Shown here in pieces: positions 6,432 through 10,443 of a DNA stretch of 10,443 nt. The notes below the pieces were generated by a model. That model saw nothing but the letters and a program-made list of their open reading frames with translations, did not search any database and was not told the DNA's origin. The DNA lies in contig JAKABA010000135.1 of the NCBI GenBank assembly GCA_021802115.1, forward strand, positions 1 through 10,443. The letters run 5' to 3'. Positions within the stretch are counted from its first letter, which is position 1. Every line of letters starts with the position of its first letter. Source of the stretch: a bacterium. Its GTDB lineage: Bacteria > Chloroflexota > Dormibacteria > UBA8260 > Bog-877. The position numbers and the translations under genes are program-made.

Positions 6432-6769
6432 CCGCGTTCCTCGCGCTGCTGCAGCAGCTTCTGGCGCAGCGCCTCCAGCTGCTCGAACTCCTCCATCGGC
6501 GGCTTGGGCATGCGCTGGTACGAGTGGGGGAACTTGGCGTGCTGCAGCGCCGCCAGCAGGGTGTCGACCTCGTCCTCGGTGAGCCGGTAGAGGTGTCCCT
6601 GCGCCGCCAGCGGAACCGCGGGCTCGGTCACCAGTTGTGGCTCCAGCTGGCGCGGCTCGGTGAACATGTCCGCCGGCTCGCCCGCGGGCTCGGCCGCTCC
6701 CCTGGGGGGGACCTTGGTGGGCTGAAAGAGCTGGTCCGAACCGCTCAGGCTTGCGCGCTTGAAGGCCAT
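6428..6769 (-). CDS. Small protein following parA, possible ParA partner or adaptor (hypothetical)
   Basis: A 113-residue protein I cannot assign. Residues 1-20 are basic and polar (MAFKRASLSG, then a QLFQPTK segment). Residues about 20-55 are rich in Pro, Glu and Ala and look disordered. Residues 60-76 (LYRLTEDEVDTLLAALQ) and 92-112 (MEEFEQLEALRQKLLQQREE) should be helical, and the last is a good short coiled-coil candidate. The ATG lies ten bases after the parA stop, with GGAG (6777-6780) seven bases upstream; that site begins within the parA stop codon, so the two genes are tightly linked. ParA-type ATPases usually need a small partner with a flexible basic N-terminus that stimulates ATP hydrolysis (ParB, ParG and McdB are known examples). 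This protein has that general shape, but no homology is claimed. Confidence 0.8.
   Translation of the reverse strand: MAFKRASLSGSDQLFQPTKVPPRGAAEPAGEPADMFTEPRQLEPQLVTEPAVPLAAQGHLYRLTEDEVDTLLAALQHAKFPHSYQRMPKPPMEEFEQLEALRQKLLQQREERG
6437..6442 (-). promoter_or_regulatory. Ribosome-binding site before the CTG start of the metallo-hydrolase
   Basis: On the minus strand it reads GAGGAA, then five bases (CGCGG), then CTG at 6431. It lies inside the last codons of the 113-residue gene, the usual layout for coupled translation, and is the main local support for CTG initiation. Confidence 0.5.
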
Positions 6770-6779
6770 CTCAGATCTC

Positions 6780-7574
6780 CTATCTGGTGGCGAGAACTTG
6801 CTCTGCCAACTTGCGGTAGGCGGAGGCCCCGTCGGAGTCCTTGGCGTATTGGAGGATGGACATTCCCACCAGCGGGCACTCCGCGAATCGGATGCTGTCG
6901 CCCACCTGGAAGGGGTAGACCATGGCGCCGAAGTGGGACGAGACCTCCTGCAGGACCTCGTTGGCGTGCACGGTCCGCCCCTTGTGGATGGTGGGCAGGA
7001 TGCCGTGGATCCGCAACCGGGGATTCAGCTTGACCCGGATCCGCTCGATGGTGCGCTGAAGCTGCTCCATCCCCTTCATCCCGAAGTACTCGCACTGCAA
7101 GGGGATGATCACGTCGGTCGCCACCACCAGCGCGTTGATCGAGAGCAGACCCAGAGAAGGGGGGCAGTCGACGATCACGAAGTCGTACTCACCCAGGAGG
7201 GGATGCAACTTCTCCCGCAGCACGGACTCCCGCCCGATCTCGGTCACCAGCTGGAGCTCGGCTCCGGCGAGTTCCACGTTGGCGGGCAGGAAGTCGACCC
7301 CGACCCCGGGGGAGTGCAGCCGCACGTCCTCGGCCTGCACGTTGTGCTCGCACAACATGTCGTAGACCGTCAGCCGCAGGTCGTCAGGGTTGCGGACACC
7401 CATGTTCACGGTCAGATGTCCCTGGGGATCGAGGTCCACCAGCAGCACCCGGCTGCCGCGCTCGGCGAGCGCGCTCCCCAGGTTGACCGCGGTCGTGGTC
7501 TTGCCGACCCCCCCCTTCTGGTTGGCGATGGCGAAGACCTGCGCCTCGCGGGTTACGTGGTGATTGGAGGACAT
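6780..7574 (-). CDS. parA: ParA/Soj-family partitioning ATPase
   Basis: The 264-residue protein is a deviant-Walker ATPase of the ParA/MinD superfamily. The motif KGGVGKTT (20-27) carries the signature Lys20 and the P-loop Lys25. Walker A' is LVDLDPQG (45-52), and Walker B is FVIVDCPPS (132-140). The C-terminal segment SIRFAECPLVGMSILQY (227-243) corresponds to the Soj region IPRNVRLSEAP. Such proteins bind DNA as ATP dimers and position chromosomes, plasmids or protein cargoes on the nucleoid. There is no parB gene or recognisable parS site in the window; a 113-residue protein follows instead, so the cargo may not be the chromosome origin. The ATG at 7574 gives the standard N-terminus just before the P-loop. 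The open frame runs on to 8336, but that part is antisense to the TPR gene and not protein-like. The ribosome-binding site is weak (GAGG, 12 bases away). Confidence 0.93.
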   Translation of the reverse strand: MSSNHHVTREAQVFAIANQKGGVGKTTTAVNLGSALAERGSRVLLVDLDPQGHLTVNMGVRNPDDLRLTVYDMLCEHNVQAEDVRLHSPGVGVDFLPANVELAGAELQLVTEIGRESVLREKLHPLLGEYDFVIVDCPPSLGLLSINALVVATDVIIPLQCEYFGMKGMEQLQRTIERIRVKLNPRLRIHGILPTIHKGRTVHANEVLQEVSSHFGAMVYPFQVGDSIRFAECPLVGMSILQYAKDSDGASAYRKLAEQVLATR

Positions 7575-7635
7575 TTGGTAGCCGGACCTCGGGCGGGGTG
7601 CCAGGTCACTCCAGCGACCGGCCTGATGGCCCCCT

Positions 7636-7654
7636 GCCGCTATCATATGGCGGC
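7636..7654. promoter_or_regulatory. Interrupted palindrome with -10-like hexamers in the parA/TPR divergent spacer
   Basis: GCCGC (7636-7640) and GCGGC (7650-7654) flank a nine-base AT-rich core (7641-7649). The core reads TATCAT on the + strand and TATGAT on the minus strand (7642-7647), both close to the -10 consensus in an otherwise very GC-rich spacer. A minus-strand start near 7635 would give parA a leader of about 60 bases. No good -35 is visible for either direction. It may be an operator plus promoter core for parA; elsewhere in the 207-base spacer (7575-7781) I see only the ribosome-binding site of the TPR gene. Confidence 0.4.
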
Positions 7655-7781
7655 TTGAGGAAGAGCAGGGAGCCGGTGACGCCGATTCGGAGCTGCTCCT
7701 GGCGCGAACCGGGCGGGTCCCGAACCACCTGCCGACACCTATTAGATCATCGGCTCGTAACCAAGGAGGATGTGGGTCACC

Positions 7782-8645
7782 GTGGCTGATGTCACTGAGC
7801 ACCAGAAGCCCAAGGTGGAGGCGGTGGAAGAGGCCATCCAGCTGGCCCTCTCGTTTCGTTGGGCGGAGGCCGAGGCCGCCAACCGGGACCTCCTGGAGCG
7901 TTTCGGTCCGGACCCGGACGCGCAGAACCGGCTCGGCAAGGCGCTCATGGAGCTGGGCCGGCTGCGTGAGGCCCAGGAGGCATATCGCAAGACCCTCGAG
8001 CTCAGTCCCAGCAACCCGATCGCCCGCCGTCAGCTGGCCAAGCTGGAGGCAACGGCTCTGGAGCCGGCGGTGTCGCCCGGCGGGGTGCCGACCCTGGATG
8101 CGAAGTTCTTCACCGAGGAACCGGGGAAGACCACCATCACCAAGCTGATCCAGGACGGGGACGGGGTGCCTCCGGCGGTTTTGCCCGGAGATCCCGTGGA
8201 GCTGGTCCTGGGCCAGACCGACGTCAGGGTCCGCAGTGCCCGGGGCGCCGATCTCGGCTCGTTGGAGCCGCGGCTGGCCCAGCGGATCATCCGCCTCACA
8301 GAGGGGGGGAATCAGTACGCCGGGGCGGTCACCCATGTGGATCAGTCGGGGGTTCAGGTGATCGTGCGCGAGACCTTCCAGGCCGCGGCCATGGCAGGCA
8401 CCGTCTCCTTCCCCAGCCGCAAGGCGAAGGAGGTCGACTACCGCCCGTACGCCAAGGAGTCGGTGCGTCCGCGGGAGGCTGATGCCTCGGCCCTGCTGGC
8501 GGACGACGAGGACGACGACGATGTGCCCTCTCGGCCGAGCCGGGTGGCGGTCGATGTCGACGACGGATTCACGGAATTCTCGGACCTCGACGACTCGGAT
8601 GACGCCGTCGACGAAGATCTGGAGGAGGATCCGGAGGAGTTCTGA
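7782..8645 (+). CDS. TPR protein with small beta-rich domain and highly acidic C-terminal tail
   Basis: A 287-residue cytoplasmic protein. Residues about 11-78 form two TPR-like helix pairs; the second (46-78, with LGKALMELGRLREAQEAY and LSPSN) is close to consensus. Residues about 108-212 look like a small beta-rich domain, including GDPVELVLG (136-144), LGSLEP (158-163), GGNQYAGAV (175-183) and VQVIVRETFQ (191-200). A conserved-looking RPYAKES (221-227) links to a tail (239-287) made largely of Asp and Glu. I recall similar TPR proteins of unknown function in Chloroflexota-like genomes, but no function is established. GTG at 7782 is preferred: AAGGAGG (7763-7769) is 12 bases upstream, while the in-frame ATG at 7770 touches that site. 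It is divergent from parA and converges on the Lrp gene, 21 bases away. TPRs and acidic tails usually serve protein binding. Confidence 0.82.
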   Translation: MADVTEHQKPKVEAVEEAIQLALSFRWAEAEAANRDLLERFGPDPDAQNRLGKALMELGRLREAQEAYRKTLELSPSNPIARRQLAKLEATALEPAVSPGGVPTLDAKFFTEEPGKTTITKLIQDGDGVPPAVLPGDPVELVLGQTDVRVRSARGADLGSLEPRLAQRIIRLTEGGNQYAGAVTHVDQSGVQVIVRETFQAAAMAGTVSFPSRKAKEVDYRPYAKESVRPREADASALLADDEDDDDVPSRPSRVAVDVDDGFTEFSDLDDSDDAVDEDLEEDPEEF

Positions 8646-8666
8646 CCGGAGCTCCTTCGCGCCGGC

Positions 8667-9167
8667 TCAGTCGACTCGGCCCAGGTCCGGCTCCGGGGGG
8701 GCGAGCAGACTTCGCTCGAAGCAGGTCCGCAGGACCACCGAGGAGCGGCTCGACAGTCCGGGGTGCCGGTCCCGCAGGCGAGCCAGGAAGTCCGCCAGCT
8801 CCGCGGTGGAGCCCACCCTCACCTTGGCCACATAGCAGTCCTCGCCCGCCACCTCGTGGAGTTCGGTGACGCTGGGCTCGCCGGCGAGGTCCGCCTCCAG
8901 CCGCTCGCGGGAGTCGCGGTCCCCATCCAGGCGCAGGAATACCAGCGCGGCGGTGCCCGCGCCCACGCTCTCCGGGTCGACCTGCGCCGTGTATCCGCGG
9001 ATGACCCCCGCTGCCTCCAGCTTGTGGATGCGCTCATGCACCGCCGGAGCCGACAGCCCCACCTGCTCTCCCAAGGCCGCCAGAGTGAGCCGCCCGCTGC
9101 CGGCGAGCGCCCGCAGCAGGGTCCGGTCGATCCGATCCAACTCCGGGAACTTCGCTGAAGATTTCAC
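8667..9167 (-). CDS. Lrp/AsnC-family transcriptional regulator
   Basis: The 166-residue product has the family layout: an N-terminal winged helix-turn-helix (about 9-57, DRIDRTLLRAL...LAALGEQVGLSAPAVHERIHKLEAAGVIRGY) and a C-terminal RAM/AsnC ligand domain (about 70-150), including ELHEVAGEDCYVAKVRV (102-118). These regulators form dimers and octamers and sense amino acids or related metabolites. The GTG start has GGAG (9173-9176) five bases upstream. It is transcribed away from an EamA-type transporter, the usual position for a regulator controlling an amino-acid or metabolite exporter, so regulation of that gene and of itself is likely. The tail after residue 155 is a short proline-rich extension. 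Confidence 0.93.
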   Translation of the reverse strand: MKSSAKFPELDRIDRTLLRALAGSGRLTLAALGEQVGLSAPAVHERIHKLEAAGVIRGYTAQVDPESVGAGTAALVFLRLDGDRDSRERLEADLAGEPSVTELHEVAGEDCYVAKVRVGSTAELADFLARLRDRHPGLSSRSSVVLRTCFERSLLAPPEPDLGRVD

Positions 9168-9183
9168 GGTTGCTCCACTAAAC

Positions 9184-9199
9184 TAGGACAATAATCTTA
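9184..9199. promoter_or_regulatory. AT-rich imperfect palindrome, candidate Lrp-type operator
   Basis: TAGGACAATAATCTTA (9184-9199) has dyad symmetry at 10 of 16 positions (TAxGA...TCxTA) and resembles the AT-rich 15-base sites bound by Lrp/AsnC proteins. It lies in the divergent spacer, about 17 bases from the regulator's start and about 40 from the transporter's, within a sharply AT-rich patch that must also hold the promoters. The match is by eye only. Confidence 0.45.
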
Positions 9200-9241
9200 A
9201 GTCTTCGTTCGGCTATGGGGGCCTCGATCAAGGTGGGTGAT

Positions 9242-10174
9242 ATGGCGGCGGGGCGGAGTCACCTCCGCGGCTGGATGGCCCTGGTGGTGGTCTACTTCGT
9301 CTGGGGATCGACCTTCACCGGCATCCAGGTGGCGATCCGAGCCGTCCCCCCACTGCTGATGGCCGGCACCCGCTACCTGCTGGCAGGGCTCCTGCTCTAT
9401 CTCTGGGTTGCCCGCCGCCGCCCCTGGCGGCCGCCGGCCTGGCGCGAACTGAGGGGGGCCGGGTTGGTTGGCCTGCTCCTCCTGCTGGGCGGCAACGGCC
9501 TGGTGAGCTGGGCCGAGCTCAGGGTCCCCTCCGGGCTGGCCGCCCTGATCATCGCCACCGTGCCCCTCTGGATGGCCGTGCTGGGGATCCTGTTCTGGAG
9601 GCGACCCTCCCCCGGGCGGGTGGGGTGGCTCGGGGTCCTGGTCGGCCTGGTGGGGGTGGCGGTGCTCGCGGACCCGGTGGGAGGCGGCCATCTGAATCCT
9701 CTATCCACCTTGGCCTTGCTGTTGGCGGCGTTGCTCTGGGCGATGGGGTCCCTCTACTCCCAGCGGGCTCCGATGCCGGCTGACATCTTCCTGGCGTCGG
9801 CCGTGGAAATGATCGTAGGTGGGGTGGGGCTGGTCGTGGCCGCGGTTGCAACCGGTGAGCCGGGGACGGTCCACCTCGCCCACCTGGGAGGGGCGCCGTT
9901 GGTCGCTTACCTGTGGCTGGTCCTGGGCGGGTCGATCCTGGGATACACCTGCTACGTCTACGCGCTCAAGTCGCTGCCGACCCCGACCGTGGCGACCTAC
10001 GCCTACGTCAACCCGGTGGTGGCGCTGGGGCTCGGTTTTTTCATCCTCGGTCAGGGCCTCTCGCCCGCCAGCGCGGTGGCGGCGGCCCTGATCACCCTGG
10101 GGGTGGTGCTGATGGTGAGTGGGCCGCGTCTGGCGGACCGCCGCCGCCGGCTGGCCGCGGCCGGATTGGTGTGA
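9242..10174 (+). CDS. EamA/DMT-family transporter (probable metabolite exporter)
   Basis: A 310-residue membrane protein with about ten hydrophobic helices in two EamA repeats, the standard drug/metabolite-transporter layout. The first repeat opens with LVVVYFVWGSTFTGIQVAIR (14-33) and contains FRY-like TRYLLAG; the second begins at about residue 158 (NPLSTLALLLAALLWAMGSLYSQ region). Near the end are LPTPTVATYAYVNPVVALGLG, a very typical EamA helix, and a basic cytoplasmic tail (RLADRRRRLA). Family members export amino acids or other small metabolites, and the divergent Lrp/AsnC regulator makes an amino-acid-like substrate reasonable. I chose ATG at 9242 because AAGGTGG (9230-9236) lies five bases upstream; an in-frame ATG at 9215 would add nine residues and lacks such a site. 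The GNAT gene converges on it with seven bases between stop codons. Confidence 0.93.
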   Translation: MAAGRSHLRGWMALVVVYFVWGSTFTGIQVAIRAVPPLLMAGTRYLLAGLLLYLWVARRRPWRPPAWRELRGAGLVGLLLLLGGNGLVSWAELRVPSGLAALIIATVPLWMAVLGILFWRRPSPGRVGWLGVLVGLVGVAVLADPVGGGHLNPLSTLALLLAALLWAMGSLYSQRAPMPADIFLASAVEMIVGGVGLVVAAVATGEPGTVHLAHLGGAPLVAYLWLVLGGSILGYTCYVYALKSLPTPTVATYAYVNPVVALGLGFFILGQGLSPASAVAAALITLGVVLMVSGPRLADRRRRLAAAGLV

Positions 10175-10184
10175 GCCGCGCTCA
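10172..10184. repeat. Small palindrome spanning the stop codons of two convergent genes
   Basis: TGAGC-CGC-GCTCA is a perfect five-pair inverted repeat. Its outer TGA/TCA ends are the stop codons of the EamA transporter (+) and the GNAT gene (minus). It is too short to call a terminator with confidence. Confidence 0.3.
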
Positions 10185-10443
10185 GAAGAGGACCGAGCGC
10201 ATCGTGCCGACGCGTCGGAAGCCGACCCGCTCGTAGACCCTGATGGCGCCGAGGTTGAAGTCGTTGACGAACAGCGTGATCGCCTGGGAGTCGGCCAGCA
10301 ACCGCCCACACAGGGTGGCCATCCCCCGGGTCCCCAAGCCCTGGTGGCGACGGTCGGGCCGGGTCCACACGCCCTGCAGCTGCACCGCCTCGGCGGTGAC
10401 CGCGGCACACTCTGCCTTGAACACGATCCGGCCGTCTTCAACC
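10182..10443 (-). CDS. GNAT-family N-acetyltransferase, C-terminal part (runs off the window)
   Basis: The reading frame is open to the right edge, so only the last 86 residues are seen, beginning VEDGRIVFKAE. The acetyl-CoA-binding segment is visible as WTRPDRRHQGLGTRGM, with the GNAT R/QxxGxG element (RHQGLG). It is followed by LFVNDFNLGAIRVYERVGFRRVGT, the normal last strands and helix of the fold. The pattern FKAE..AVT...VQLQGVW and the ending GT.RSVLF are like those of actinobacterial two-domain GNATs that carry an N-terminal DUF4081; that domain, if present, is outside the window. It transfers acetyl groups from acetyl-CoA to an unknown amine. It converges on the EamA transporter gene. 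Confidence 0.9.
   Translation of the reverse strand, partial: VEDGRIVFKAECAAVTAEAVQLQGVWTRPDRRHQGLGTRGMATLCGRLLADSQAITLFVNDFNLGAIRVYERVGFRRVGTMRSVLF

Noticed and set aside
5742..6590. 282-codon + strand open frame opposite the metallo-hydrolase
   Set aside because: Antisense to a gene with intact metal ligands; composition is typical of a shadow frame.
7540..7580. parS-like site near the parA start (TTACGTGG)
   Set aside because: It lacks the TGTTTCACGTGAAACA dyad and falls in coding sequence; I see no parS in the window.
6759..7658. Long + strand open frame opposite parA
   Set aside because: It is a high-GC shadow of parA, rich in His, Gln, Gly and Val with no domain, opposite a gene with full catalytic motifs.
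7575..8336. N-terminal extension of parA to a 518-residue protein
   Set aside because: The added part is antisense to the well-supported TPR gene, is low in recognisable motifs, and the ATG at 7574 gives the normal ParA N-terminus.

Overview
This is a GC-rich, densely packed bacterial chromosome segment. The gene set is ordinary chromosomal and points to a high-GC Terrabacteria lineage. It includes a HelY/Ski2-type helicase, a YlxP/DUF503 protein, an Lgt whose usual catalytic-His position is not His, and a GNAT whose C-terminus resembles the actinobacterial two-domain acetyltransferases. Start codons are often GTG, TTG or possibly CTG. Actinobacteria, Chloroflexota or Dormibacterota-like relatives are plausible; this is an inference from protein flavour only, since there is no rRNA or other marker. 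I see no mobile element, phage gene, CRISPR array, tRNA or rRNA.

Layout. The left edge (1-96) is the C-terminus of a probable thioredoxin-reductase-like flavoprotein. Two + strand genes follow, almost touching: an exported Ser/Thr/Pro-linker protein (184-732) and a DoxX-like four-helix membrane protein (735-1223). Seven genes then run on the minus strand, here in transcription order: parA (7574-6780), a 113-residue protein of unknown function (6769-6428), a metallo-beta-lactamase-fold hydrolase (6431-5817), a DUF503/YlxP protein (5774-5478), lgt (5481-4636), a HelY-like helicase (4636-2225) and, after a 175-base gap, an enoyl-CoA hydratase (2049-1273). Three of the junctions are stop/start overlaps (CTGA, GTGA, TAGTG), so the block from parA to the helicase is probably one translationally coupled operon.

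Divergent from parA, across about 207 bases with an interrupted palindrome, is a TPR protein with a very acidic tail (7782-8645). It converges on an Lrp/AsnC regulator (8667-9167, minus). The regulator is divergent from an EamA-type exporter (9242-10174) and shares a short AT-rich spacer with it, a classic regulator/exporter arrangement. The right edge holds the C-terminal 86 residues of a GNAT acetyltransferase (minus).

The most interesting points are three. First, parA has no parB beside it; it is followed at once by a small protein with a basic N-terminus, a disordered linker and a helical C-terminus, the architecture expected of a ParA-activating cargo adaptor. Second, the metallo-hydrolase appears to start at CTG and has HxHxNH in place of HxHxDH. 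Third, the TPR/acidic-tail protein sits divergently from parA. Most of the rest is housekeeping.
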